Below are positions 43,931 through 55,512 of a stretch of DNA of 64,000 bases, piece after piece. Below the pieces are notes generated by a model. The model searched no databases. It had not been told where the DNA came from and saw only the letters and a program-made list of their open reading frames with translations. The stretch is from Apostichopus japonicus (taxonomy: Eukaryota > Echinodermata > Holothuroidea > Aspidochirotida > Stichopodidae): positions 20,334,898-20,398,897 of the forward strand of contig NC_092577.1 in assembly GCF_037975245.1 (NCBI RefSeq), read 5' to 3'. How positions within the stretch are numbered: position 1 is the stretch's first letter; every line of letters begins with the position of its first letter. The translations under genes and the position numbers were made by a program.

Positions 43931-45047
43931 GCGGCTGACTATGGTGAACATCGTTCCAAACTCCTATATGGCAACGAGGTTTTATAATGACTTAAGTCGA
44001 TGTAGTATCGATTGTTGTTCCAAATTTTTACTGCAGTTATGCTACAGTAGAAGTGAGCTACACTGCAACTGTGTTAGGCTAGGCCCATAGTGCCTTACAT
44101 GCTTAGGTCTAAAAGTAAGGGCTAGCTGTAGCATAAGTTTAGCTAAGAAGGCTAAATCTCACTTCTCGCAATCTAACAATTTGCTAGGACAGTGATGTTA
44201 GCCGTCTGAAAGGTCATCTTCCACCAAGGACCATGGAGTTACGCATGAACCATTCCCGTGGAAATTTTTGAATTACCATAGGATATACACCATTTTCCAA
44301 TGATTCGCATAAGGAAGTAACATTTCCCTATGGGGAGTTAACAAATCCCAATGGGATTTGATACATTCTGATGGGGAAGGGATAATTCCCAATGGGAATT
44401 GTTACTTGCTTATAGGGAAGTGGTCATTTCCCATGGGATTCGATAACTTGTCATGGAATTTCATACTGTTTCATCACAAATTTGTAAAGTTCAGCTGTTG
44501 GTACTATACTCACGTGGTCACTTGATTGAAGACATGAATTATCTCCCAGGTTATTATTGTAGGCCCAGTGGCTGTGGTACCATTCTGCTGCTAATACCAG
44601 AGAAATGACTTCCAAGACTTTGTAACTGAAATATTGTTTAGTTGCACACTGATGTAATACTTTTTCAATGGGACAAGCAATATGATATGTAAGTTCAGTT
44701 AGGTGACTGTTTGTACTTTCCACAGATCCCAACCCATCTTTCCATGTGTATGTCATATGTAAGTTTCATTTTTTTCAACAGCAGCTTTAAATCATGGAGA
44801 GACTGCGAGCATTTATGTTGAACAGGTGTATCGACGAGGATTGTGTCAAGAAGCTTGTAAATGCGAAGGTGTGTAGTAATAAATATTTATTTTATGCATT
44901 TTCTTCTTAATTTGTTATACATGGATCATGTTTTAGGCAAGTATAAAATTGAGAAATAAATTGAACACAAAGGGCAGCTCTCATAAGGCTTAAAGCATGG
45001 AAACATTTCATGTGCCCAAATTTTCATTCCTTGCCAAAGGCAAAAGT
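43931..45047. other. Gene-free DNA with an unusual repeat of CCCATGGG-like words
   Basis: No gene supported. 44250-44460 holds a diverged series of palindrome-like words. Confidence 0.4.
44270..44460. repeat. Diverged array of TTCCCAATGGGAA-like near-palindromes
   Basis: Successive phrases CATTTCCCTATGGGGAGTTA, CAAATCCCAATGGGATTTGA, AATTCCCAATGGGAATTGTT and CATTTCCCATGGGATTCGAT recur about every 35 bases. Each is close to a perfect dyad. Confidence 0.6.
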
Positions 45048-47385
45048 GCTTTTTACGTGCTAAGAAAAACGGACACCGGACCAAAGGTCAACCAAACCAA
45101 AAACAATCCCAGTCTGTAAAACAACTGAAAACCCATCAATCTGTCACTAACACAGCGTTTAACGAGACGCGAAAAGGACATGGACCCAACGGCTAACAGA
45201 AGTAAAACAAATAAAACACTTGAAACCGGCCCCAAAAAGCCAACCCAAAACCACAAAGAGAAAAAATAAAACCAACCTATATTATGTAACGACCACACAA
45301 CCACCACACCTACCAACTAACTGACTCCAAATTTCATCCGGCGAACGCCGTCTGGATAGTAGACGACAGGCTTGCACCAGCGTCTACGAAAGGCAGTGTC
45401 GGGAAGCCGTGTATGGTCCGCCTCCATGCGCAACCTAATGTCATTTTGCAAGAAGGGGACACCATCCTCTGCCCTCCAGACGTCCCCATCGAAAACTAGA
45501 CGGCATCTGCTGTTCCAGATGTGTCTCCTGATGACAGCGGCAAACAACAACAGCAGATCCCTAACCCAGGTTGGGCACACAGGGGGCAACAAACCATACA
45601 AAACGAAATCACTACTAATGGCCCACTGTGTGCAACCAATAACACCAATAACGAAGGCGTGAAACCAATCCCACACCAACCGGACAAAGGGACACTCCAG
45701 CAAAAGGTGTTGCATAGTCTCGATGGCTTTACAGCCCACACGGGGACAAATCCCATCACCTAATCGCCACCTGACTAGGCGAAAATGGTTAGTGATGAGG
45801 ACCCCATGTGCAATCCTCCACGCCAAGTCCCGGAGACGGCTATCTAGTGACTTACAACACACAGACCGCCACACATTTGGAGAGATGGCGGTCCGGCAAG
45901 CCGACGGGCACACAGGCGCGAGCATTGAACGAAACAATGGTGGGTATAACACCTCCTCTTTGATTCTACGAAGAGAGTCACCAATCTGAGAATAGACCCC
46001 AGAAGGGCGTGTCGCCTTTGGCCGGTTATTGGAAAAGGATCCGGGCCAGTGGTGGCGAAACTGAAACCTAGTACCTAACAAAAAAAAAGCAAACGGAAAC
46101 GAAGGATTTTCAAAAGCAACAAAAACACCTTTTAAGAGGAGAAAGCGCAGTTTAGATGGTAAGTGGACCAAACCAAGCCCACCGCTTAAGGGGGGTCTTA
46201 TACAGAACGGTCCTTTTCACAAGGTTTGGTTTGCGCTTTCCCCAAATGAAATAAAAAATGATCCTCTCCAGTCGCACCAAGGCATGATCCGGTGCGGCGA
46301 TCACCGTACCAGGATATCAAAGGAGAGGAACAATAAACCTATTAACAACTGTAACCTTCCCAGGGAGGGAGAGCCACCTGTGACTGAATGTGTCGAGCCT
46401 TTCCTCCACCTGATCAGCCTTCTCGGCCCAAGTGGTGGCCTCCGGGGCACCATAACCTAGCCAAATGCCATTTACCTTGATCATGACATCTGACCAAGTA
46501 GCCCTTTGGTCTTGGACTTGTTGAGTATGGCACCAGTAGCCTCTTGGAAGGTGGTCAAAACCTTCGATAAAGGCTTAAAGGAGGCGAGGTCCGACACAAT
46601 ACAAGTGACGTCATCGGCATACTGCACGCATTTAACTCTAGCCCCACCCGGTCGTTGAAGGGTCGAAATCCCAAGCATCTGTCCAGCGAGATACTGTGAG
46701 TTTCGATTAAGAGAACATACAACAACGGGGAGAGGGGACAACCCTGACGGACTCCCCTTCGAACCGGGAAGGGACCAGAAGTTAATCCGTTAACAGTGAC
46801 AATGCTCGTGACATCCTTGTATAGTAACGAGACCCAACGAATATACACGGAGTTCAATCCGAAGGACTGTAAGGTTCTGAACAGGAAGTCGTGATGTACC
46901 ATGTGAAAGGCCCTTTCCTGGTCCAATGAGACCAATGCCCATGGAAAATCACGAACTTCAACAAACTCGATGAAGTCTCTCATCAACATGAGGTTATGTT
47001 GAATACACTTGCCTCGCACAGCACAAGTCTGGAGAGGACCTACAATATCCGGCACCACGTCCGATAAGCGATTTCCTAATGCTTTGGCCAGGATTTTGTA
47101 CTCCACATTTAACAGCGTTATTGGACGCCTATTTCTAGGGTCCAAAGGATCTCCCGACTTTGGGAGGAGAACAATATTTCCAACCCGCTGTGTTTGGCTC
47201 ATGTAATTCAACTGGAAAGCACTAGCGAACACATCTCTCAAGTCCCCACCGAGGACGTCCCAGAAGGTCCTATACAACTCTGCAGGGAGGCCATCGGGAC
47301 TTTCCCTTCTTCATCGCTGCTACCGCTGTCCAGAGCTCACCAACGGAGGGATTCGAGGTCAAGCTATCAATTTCACTCTCAGGGG
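45048..47385 (-). mobile_element. Family B LINE, 5'-truncated autonomous-type copy
   Basis: Minus strand; very similar to the full-length B element at 50356-55512 over the RT, zf-RVT, 3' UTR and terminal GCACGTAAAAAGC. It is truncated at the left of RT near a poly-G run (47382-47393), immediately next to the 5' end of the family A element at about 47400. Internal deletions remove about 90 bp near 46500 and about 40 bp near 45955. Confidence 0.85.
45317..47277 (-). pseudogene. ORF2 (RT and zf-RVT) of the 5'-truncated family B copy
   Basis: Blocks 47277-46555 (MYRTFWDVLGGDLRDVFASA, LNVEYKILAKALGNRLSDVV, LDQERAFHMVHHDFLFRTL, VRRGVRQGCPLSPLLYVLL), 46741-46481 (VKCVQYADDVTCIVSDLASF, containing the catalytic YADD) and 46171-45317 (RLRDLAWRIAHGVLITNHFR, CPRVGCKAIETMQHLLLECP, end RMKFGVS). 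The Asp of the AFDM motif is replaced (AFHM, where siblings have KAFDMVD), which removes a palm-domain catalytic aspartate. At least two frameshifts. Non-functional. Confidence 0.75.
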
Positions 47386-47613
47386 GGGGGGGGGCTACAA
47401 GTTGGCTTTCGTGGAGTGCGGACGTGTTTTTCGCTCTCGCTCTTCATCTATTACAACTGTTATTGTACTGTGCTGTGCTATACTTCCCGCCAGGCGGGTG
47501 TGATAGCTTGTGTTCGTGTGTTTTCCTCAGTTCGTATATCGTTTGTAGTTTCTCTCCTGTCTCTAGTTTGTTTGTTTGTTACTCCCCTGTGGCCTAGCCA
47601 CCTTCGGTATCGT

Positions 47614-48688
47614 GGCATCGCGCCGTCATTCTCGGATTGTTGAGTTGTCCTTCACCGGTGAACAAGCGGTTCCACTGGTGCAAGTTTGCAGTATTTTGAA
47701 GAGCAAGGGTGTTGTTGTGCCTGGAGAGGTTGATGCTTTGCAAGCTCTCCAGGGTCGTAATACTTACGTTTTACCAGTGACGTGGCCCGTCAGAAGGGTG
47801 TCACGTTGCTGAGTAACGTCGAGGGGATGACAGTTACTCCATACGAGCGATCCGTATGGGTATCTATCATCCACTTAGGACTAGAGGTGCGGCAGGAACT
47901 TGTCGTAACGGTTTTGGGTCGGTTTGGGGCTGTCAAGGCTGCCAAAATGTGCTCCTATGCACAGGCCCCTGGGGTGTTGAACGGGCACCGACAGGTTCGG
48001 ATCGACCTGAAACAGGACATTCCCTCCTTCCTGTTTATAGCAGGGCATAAAGCCCACGTGCGGTATCCCGGACAGCCCCGTACCTGCTTCAGGTGTGGGG
48101 AGACCGGGTACGAAGCCAAGGGCTGCCCAAACAAGAAATGTGGGCGCTGCCTTCGTCTTGGGCATGATAACACCGCTTGCCCAAACGAGGTTGTGTGCTC
48201 ACTATGTGGGAGGGACATGTCTTTCGAGCTTGTCCCTCCTCTTATGTCTCTAGGACTAAGAGTGGGGGTAAGTCGAGTTCCGACGCACCTACTGCTTCAC
48301 GAGAGTAGGGGGAATATGGTGGGATTTTACCCTCCCGTGCACCTGGTTCACCCTCCCCCGTCGTTGCAGACCCCAACCCCGTGCCCGCACCGAGAAAGTC
48401 TCCACCAGCTTCCCCATCAACTGGTCCAGTTCCGTCCCCAGTCCGCCGCCGGTATCGCCAGATCCGGAGGCTTTGTCTGACGGAGACACGGTGGTCATCG
48501 ATTCTCCGGAAGCTCTGTCTGACAGCGACTCCGGTGAATCGTTCATCAGCGAGCCGAAACGTGCCACTGGGACGAGCTGGTACGACGAGTTGGGGGAACC
48601 CTCTCTTAAAAGGTCGGTTTCAAGTGACGACTCGGACGACATGTCGTCTAGGGCGCGCTTGAAGCTTACGGAATCGTCTTCTTCGTAG
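47614..48688 (+). pseudogene. ORF1 (CCHC-knuckle protein) of family A
   Basis: The frame opens with ASRRHSRIVELSFTGEQA. The position homologous to the B start codon reads GTG, so ATG is lost or lies elsewhere. A frameshift occurs near 47770. RRM-like part (SVWVSIIHLGLEVRQELVV). Knuckles: CFRCGETGYEAKGC (the zinc-ligand His is Tyr), CGRCLRLGHDNTAC (intact), and a third broken by a one-base deletion near 48212 (CSLCGR, then HVFRAC in the next frame). The C-terminal Pro/Ser/Asp-rich part ends ...KLTESSSS-TAG at 48686-48688. The ORF2 ATG follows 20 bases later (48709). Inactive copy. Confidence 0.7.
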
Positions 48689-48708
48689 TTTTGCCCCATT
48701 GCCCTCTC

Positions 48709-50354
48709 ATGGCCCATACACTTTCAGTTGCCACTTTTAACGTCAATGGCATGAGGGATCATCGCAAGCGCAGTCACATTTTCCAGTATTGTAAATCAAT
48801 GGAGGTCGACTGCGTTTGCCTGCAAGAAACACATATTTTCGAAGAAGATGTCCCTCTATGGGCTTATGAGTGGGGTGGTGAGCTGCATGCTTCGTTTGGT
48901 TCGTCTTCATCCTGTGGCACTGTCATCCTTCTGTCACCTCGTCAGGCGGGTTGTGCCACTAGGGTGGAGACGGATCACGAGGGCCGATTGGTTTGCATTC
49001 TATTCAAGTATCCACAGGGTAACATCTCCCTTTGCAATGTGTATGCTCCCAATCGGCCTTCTGCTAGACGAGATTTTTTTAACACGCTGCATTCCTTTCT
49101 TCCTGGTAGTGCACCATGTGTCTAGGTCGGAGACTTTAACTGGTCCCAGACTCGAGTCTTGACATACTCGGGACTTCTGTGTCTGCTAGTCCTGACGCTG
49201 GGATCACAGAGCTGGACAGATTCAGTTCGGCACATCTTTTGGCCGATGTGTGGAGGCATATGCGCACCCGTGTGGTCTAACGGAGAAGATGCCTCCAGGA
49301 TAGATCGGGTGTATGCGCCCGTGAGTTTTAAATTTTCGGGTTGCGAGACGCTCAGCTGTCCGCTCTCTGACCATGACACTGTAGTAGCACGTTTTGCTTT
49401 GCCTTCCATTTTCCCGATCGGGCGGGGCCTATGGAAGCTTAACTGTCGGATTCTTGGCGAGGCAGTTCCGCCAAGGTTTCGAGACCAGGTACAAAGGATG
49501 GCAAAGATTGAAACCGGCCTTTGCCTCTACATCCCAGTGGTGGGATGTCAAGTTGCGCATCAAACGCTACGCAATTCAGTATTGCGTGACCCGCCGCGCA
49601 CGGTGTCGAAGAGAAAAATTTTCGAAGCTGTGCGCGGAGGTGAGGTTTGGCGGCCCTTCGGCTGTCATCGTTTTGCAGACTTAACTAGATGAAAAGTACC
49701 ACGGTGCCCGCGTCAGGGCCCGTGTCGAAGCCAAGGAGCGCCCTTCACTGAGGTTTTACCAGTCCGTAAGCTCATCGGCGGGTGACAGACGCGTCCCGTC
49801 TGTGCGCGCTACTGATGGGACCGTGGTTAGTGACCCTCACGGCATTGTCCGCGTATATAAAGATTATAATTCGAGCTTGTTTACGCGTGGCAATGCCGAC
49901 TTGTCGGCACAGGCCGATATGTTGAGGGGAATGTTAAAACTGTTCCCCACGATGTCAATGATATTTTAGGGGCCGGAATAACCACTGTTGAGCTTTGGAG
50001 GGCGCTTTCGAAGATGAAGAATGGCAAGTCCCCGGGTTCGGACGGGCTTCCGAGGGAGTTCTACCGGGCCTTCTGGGCAATAATAGGACCCGACATCAGA
50101 GCCGCCTTCGAGGACGCCTTCGAAAACTGACTGTTAAACCAAAGTCAACGTCTGGGCATGATTACTTTGCTGCCCAAGTCTGGGACCCTTGGATCCTCAT
50201 CACAAGCGTCCGATCACCTTGTTAAATGTGGACTGCAAGTTGCTGGCTATGCCACATCTTGTGCAGTGAAGCGTCATTGCATCCAGCAGAACTTGTGGGT
50301 GATGCGCGACTTGGCAGATCACGCTCAATAACAAAGTCGGTGTGCATTGGTGTC
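48709..50354 (+). pseudogene. ORF2 N-terminal part (APE endonuclease) of family A
   Basis: ATG 48709: TLSVATFNVNGMRDHRKRSH, CVCLQETHIFEEDVPLWAYE, CGTVILLSP, ISLCNVYAPNRPSARRDF. A TAG and a frameshift near 49125 break the GDFN block (siblings: VGDFNCVPD). Later text has SCPLSDHDTVVARFALP (SDH endonuclease motif; 49357-49405) and a connector KYHGARVRARVEAKE. RT entry pieces (GSDGLPREFYRAFW-like near 50035) follow, with several frame changes and deletions until the B insertion at 50356. The 29 bp at 50313-50341 are inverted. Confidence 0.7.
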
Positions 50355-50622
50355 GGCTTTTTACGTGCTAAGAAACGGACACGGACCAAAGGTCAACAAA
50401 ACCAAAAACAAACCCAGTCTGTAAAGCAACAACTGAAACCCATCAATCTGTCACTAACGCAGCGTTTAACGTGACGCGAAAAGGGCACGGACCCAAAGGC
50501 CAACAGAAGCAAAACAAATAAAACACTACAAACAGGCCCCAAAAAGCCAACCCCAAACCACAAAGAGAAAAATTAAACCAACCTATAATATGTAACGACC
50601 ACACAGCCCCCACACCTACCAA

Positions 50623-53600
50623 CTAACTCACTCCAAATTTCATCCGGGGAACGCCGTCCCGATAGTAGACGACGGGCTTGCGCCAGCGTCTACGAAAGGC
50701 AGTGTCGGGAAGCCGTACATGGTCCGCCTCCATGCGCAACCTGATGTCACTCTGCACGAGGGGGACAACATCCTCTGCCCTCCAGACGTCCCCGTCGAAA
50801 ACTAGGCGGCATCTGCTGTTCCAGATGTGTCTCCTGATGACAGCGGCAAACAACAACAGCAGATCCCTAACCCAGGTTGGGCACACAGGGGGCAACAAAC
50901 CATACAAAACAAAATCACTACTAATGGCCCACTGTGTGCAACCAATAACACCAATAACGAAGGCGTGAAACCAATCCCACACCAACCGGACAAAGGGACA
51001 CTCCAGCAAAAGGTGTTGCATAGTCTCGATGGCTTTACAGCCCACACGGGGACAAATCCCATCACCTAATCGCCACCTGACTAGGCGAAAATGGTTAGTG
51101 ATGAGGACCCCATGTGCAATCCTCCACGCCAAGTCCCTGAGACGGCTATCTAGTGACTTGCAACACACAGACCGCCACACATCTGGAGAGATGGCGGTCC
51201 GGCAAGCCGACGGGCACACAGGCGCGAGCATTGAACGAAACAATGGTGGGTATAACACAGAGGGGGCCACGTTCAGCAGAACATGTGGCCCACCCTCTTC
51301 TTTGATTCTACGAAGAGAGTCACCAATCTGAGTATAGACCCCAGAAGGACGTGTCGCCTTTGGCCGGTTATTGGAAAAGGATCCGGGCCAGTGGTGTCGA
51401 AAAAGAAACCCACCCCAGTACCTAACAAAAAAAGCAAAGGGAAACGAAGGATTTTCAAAAGCAACAAAAACACCTTTCAAGAGGAGAAAGCGCAGTTTAG
51501 ATGGTAGGTGGACCAAACCAAGCCCACCGCTCAAGGGGGGTCTTATACAGAACGGTCCTTTTCACAAGGTTTGGTTTGCGCTTTCCCCAAATGAAATGAA
51601 AAATCATCCTCTCCAGTCGCACCAAGGCATGATCCGGTGCGGCGATCACCGTACCAGGATACCAAAGGAGAGGAACAATAAACCTATTTACAACTGTAAC
51701 CTTTCCAGGGAGGGAGAGCCACCTGTGACTGAATGTGTCGAGCCTTGCCTCCACCTGATCAGCCTTCTCGGCCCAAGTAATGGCCTCCGGGGCACCATAA
51801 CCTAGCCAGATGCCATTTACCTTGATCATGACATCTGACCAAGTAGCATCGAACGGGAGGGATTGGCCGCGCCAACCTCCCAATCGCAGCCCTTTGGTCT
51901 TGGACTTGTTCAGTCTGGCACCAGTAGCCTCTTGGAAGGTGGTCAAAACCTTCGATAAAGGCTTGAAGGAGGCGAGGTCCGACACAATACAAGTGACGTC
52001 ATCGGCATACTGCACGCATTTAACTCTAGCCCCACCCGGTACGCTGAAGGGTCGAAATCCAAAGCATCTGTCCAGCGAGGTACTGAGCGTTTCGCTGAAG
52101 AGAACATACAACAACGGGGAGAGGGGACAACCCTGACGGACTTCTCTTCGAACCGGGAAGGGACCAGAAGTTAATCCGTTAACAGTGACAATGCTCGTGA
52201 CGTCCTTGTATAGTAACGAGACCCAACGAATATATACGGAGTTCAATCCGAAGGACTCTTAAGGTTCTGAACAGGAAGTCGTGATCTACCATGTCAAAGG
52301 CCTTTTCCTGGTCCAGTGAGACCAGTGCACATGGCAAATCACGAACTTTAACAAACTCGATGAAGTCTCTCATCAACCAGAGGTTACGTTGAATACACTT
52401 GCCTCGCACAGCACAAGTCTGGAGAGGACCTACAATATCCGGCATCACGTCCGATAAGCGATTTCCTAATGCTTTGGCCAGGATTTTGTAGTCCACATTT
52501 AACAGCGTTATTGGACGCCTATTTGTAGGGTCCAAAGGGTCTCCTGACTTTGGGAGGAGAACAATATTTCCAACCCGCTGTGTTTGGCTCATGTAATTCA
52601 ACTGAAAAGCGGTAGCGAACACATCTCTCAAATCCCCACCGAGGACCTCCCAAAAGGTCCTATAGAACTCTGCCGGGAGGCCATCGGGACCGGGGGACTT
52701 TCCCTTCATCATCGCTGCTACCGCTGTCCAGAGCTCACCAACGGAGAGATTCGAGCCCAAGCTATCATTTTTACTCTCAGTGGGGGCCTTGTCTATACCA
52801 GACAACAAGTCCTCCTGGAGATCCTCGCTAACAGCAGCCCTGGAGTACAGGTTCGAAAAGAACGACCCAAATACCCCCCTAGGACTGCCTGCGGGCTCTC
52901 CACGACGACCCCACCAGGATGACACACTGCCCTTATTCTGCGGTCAACCACAGACTTGGTGTCGTCCCGGTAAAAACGATAGTGGGCTTCTCGTCCGCCT
53001 CAACAAACTGGATTCTGGCACGCACTCGAGCTCCGTGCAGTTTCTCATCGAGAAACACTCCAAGTGCATGCAGATCAGACGATGAACCATCCCTTGCTCT
53101 ATTGCACAAGGAATGGAACTTGAATCTCCGTTGGTGAGCTCTCTCAACACAATACCTGATTGCGAACTGCTTGATGAGGGACTTGACCTCGTCCCACCAG
53201 ACTAACGCATTGGGAAAAGCAGGCTTGAGGGACTGCCATCCTCTGTACTTCTCGACAAATTGCTCCTTGAAGTTTTGCTCTTTAACAATTTCCGTGTTCA
53301 GCCGCCAAAGTCCCTTCTCCACATGAAAGGACTCCGGCAGCTGCAAGCGCAAAACAACAGCGTGATGATCAGATAAAGGACATGAAATAATCGAGCACCG
53401 AGATCGAGGAAACTGGCGCGGGGCATAAAACCTGTCGAGTCTGGATGAAACTGTTCCATCTGGTTTATGCCACGTACAAGTAACCACCTGGGGATTTTGG
53501 GACCTCCAAACATCCACAAGATCTCGGTGCTTGACAAACAAGCCTAGCTCAATCATGCCGGTGGTACAATTGGGGGACTCTTTCCTCGAACGTCTATCTA

Positions 53601-54057
53601 ACGCAGAGTGAGGGACACAGTTAAAGTCCCCCCCAACGATACAATTTGCCTTACCCGGTACAAAGGATGGCAACACCGTGAAGAAATTTTTCCTACATGC
53701 TGGCCGGTTGGGGGCATACACATTGCAAACCACCAACTCACCCCGCGTGAGCCTTAAGTGTATGCACACCACCCGACCTTCATGGTCTTTCTCCACTTTT
53801 CCCACACAATGACACAGTTTTGGGGACACCAAAATGACAGTCCCGCAAGATGCCCCTGATCCAAAGGAGGCATAAAGGCCTCCTCCCCACTCCAAGGACC
53901 AAAGATGAACATCACTCTCACAAGATATGTGGGTCTCTTGCAAAAGGACCACATCCACTTGGAGCAACTTGCAGAACTGTAAAATCCGTCGCCTTTTTTG
54001 GGTACCCCTCATCCCATTTACATTAAGGGTGACGAGGGATAAGGTGTCTGGTGTCAT
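50623..54057 (-). pseudogene. ORF2 of the full-length B element: APE + RT + zf-RVT, three frame breaks
   Basis: About 1,145 codons. 54057-52933: APE endonuclease with SLVTLNVNGMRG, VVLLQETHIS, CGTVILVSPK, VGGDFNCVPHSALDR and CPLSDHHAVVLRL, all motifs intact. 52925-52179: RT start (KGKSPGPDGLPAEFYRTFWE, LNVDYKILAKALGNRLSDV, SLDQEKAFDMVDHDFLFRTL). 52246-51497: VRQGCPLSPLLYVLFSET and KCVQYADDVTCIV (catalytic YADD). 51534-50623: RLRDLAWRIAHGVLITNHFR, CPRVGCKAIETMQHLLLECP, end RMKFGVS. Frame breaks at about 52930, 52250 and 51530. A few one-base changes separate it from an intact gene. The ATG overlaps the ORF1 stop as ATGA. Confidence 0.85.
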
Positions 54058-55333
54058 AACCTGCGATGTTTTCCCAATACGGCTCTTTTCAGGCCCTTAG
54101 CGGTGTTTCCCCTTTTCCTACGACCTAGCAGACCTTTTAGCTCCTCGTCACAAGGAACAGGAGATCCACTAGCGACCATCGTGTCCGGTATAGTAGAAGC
54201 GACTGCGGGCAGGGTGGAAGGGCCGCTCGAGTCAGTGAGATCAGTGGCGTGTTTTGTCTCATCAAACCAATCGGAGGACTCCTTAGCCACAACTACTAAG
54301 GCGGAAGCACAGTCCTCCATTGGCGAGTCCGAATCTGAGCCACTTAATGTCTCTTGGGCCGGTTGACTCGAGGGCCGACTAGTGTCACCGATAGCGGGCG
54401 TAGCTACCGGTGAACCAGTACAAGCGGCATCCTGCTCCGCATGCCACTCCGCTAATACCATCTCCGCCGTTTTGTCCTGCTCCGCCTTAGTGGGCAGGCT
54501 GGCAGTCTCGGCCGGAACGGCAACTTCCTCCAGGGACGAGGTGGAACACGAAGGGGAGTTGAAAACCTCCACCGGGGCGCTAGTGTCGGACACTGGTGCG
54601 ATGAGAGGAGCATCAGGTGATACGGTTTGAAAGGCCGGGACGGGACCGCTTCAACCACGCCCGTAGCCACTCTCGCGGCGTATGAGCGGTCTGGGCATAA
54701 ACGAGCGAGATGGCCCGTTTTCCCACACGAGTTACATATGATATCCCCTTTACACTCGGCCAGGGTATGCCCAACCTGTAAACAGCGGCTACACCGCTTG
54801 TTCGGGCACAACCTGGCCTCATGCCCTTCCAGCCCACACCTCCAACAAGTGCGAGGCTGGCCCGGGTATGCAACGTGGGCTCTGTGCCCATTAGCCCACA
54901 AGGTAGAGGGGATATCGGACTTGAGTTGTAATCTAACTCGTCTGGTCCCGGTCTTTAAACCCTTACATTCAAGGAATTCCGGCTCCTCGTAGCCGGTTAC
55001 TTTCCCAAAACGCCCCAGTGTCCGCACGACAATCTGTTCAGACATGTCCAGAGGGAGATGGAGGACTGTCACCCACACCGAACTGTCATACGGTGTGACT
55101 TTCAGTCCCTCGACTCCCTCCAACACATGGACGCCTCGGACGCGGGCAGCCTCCGAGGTAAAACGAACATCAAAACAATTCATACCCCGGAGAGGTTTAC
55201 GCTGAAGCGCGTCAACCTCTCCAGGGACTTTTAAACCAACAGAACGCAAAAATGAAAAAACTTGTCCGGGGACGACCTTAGCCTCCCCCGAAAAACTCAA
55301 CAATACGATTTTGCTGTCACGGCGAGCCGCCAT
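54054..55333 (-). pseudogene. ORF1 of the full-length B element
   Basis: ATG at 55333 (MAARRDSKIVLLSFSGEAK). Segment to about 54640: RRM-like region (SSVWVTVLHLPLDMSEQIVV, FGKVTGYEEPEFLECKG), knuckles CWRCGLEGHEARLC, CSRCLQVGHTLAEC and CNSCGKTGHLARLC, all with intact ligands. A frameshift near 54640 is followed by the C-terminal part (DTSAPVEVFNS, DKTAEMVLAEWHAEQDAAC, RKRGNTAKGLKRAVLGKHRR) ending in TGA at 54056-54054. Expected role: ORF1p RNA-binding chaperone of the retrotransposon RNP. One frameshift only. Confidence 0.85.
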
Positions 55334-55478
55334 GACAGCTAGGGGTGTGGCAAAGCCACGCACCTATACAAAAACCAAAACGAAGCAAACCCAAAACACA
55401 CAAACTGCAAAACTAAGGAAAGGCCAACGTAAAAACACAAAAAGGTGTGGTGAACGAAAAGTGGAGAGCAGCCGAAAA

Positions 55479-55512
55479 CACGTCCGCACTCCACGAGAAC
55501 TGAACTGAAACT
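55479..55512 (-). promoter_or_regulatory. Candidate internal promoter: initiator and DPE
   Basis: Taking the TSD-defined end A(55512) as +1, the element starts AGTTTC (initiator-like), and GGACGT lies at +28 to +33, matching the downstream promoter element consensus RGWYVT at its standard position. Inr/DPE promoters are established for Drosophila LINEs such as jockey, Doc and I. The TSD leaves a one-base ambiguity at +1. Confidence 0.55.

Larger units (their letters stand above)
50356..55512 (-). mobile_element. Family B Tx1-like LINE, full length (5,157 bp) with TSD
   Basis: Minus-strand element inside the RT region of the A element. The target duplication is GCATTGGTGTC at 50344-50354 and 55513-55523, with one extra shared T upstream on both sides. 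The pre-insertion sequence is visible in the A sibling at 32190-32205. Contains a 5' UTR (55512-55334), ORF1, ORF2 and a 3' UTR ending GCACGTAAAAAGC (50356-50368). It is the reference copy for the ORF1-only derivatives. There is one extra G at 50355, left of the tail. Confidence 0.9.

Noticed and set aside
45372-45989. Plus-strand ORFs opposite the B ORF2 end (45372-45989, 50678-51331)
   Set aside because: Both B copies show them only because their antisense is conserved coding sequence (zf-RVT). No motifs of their own.
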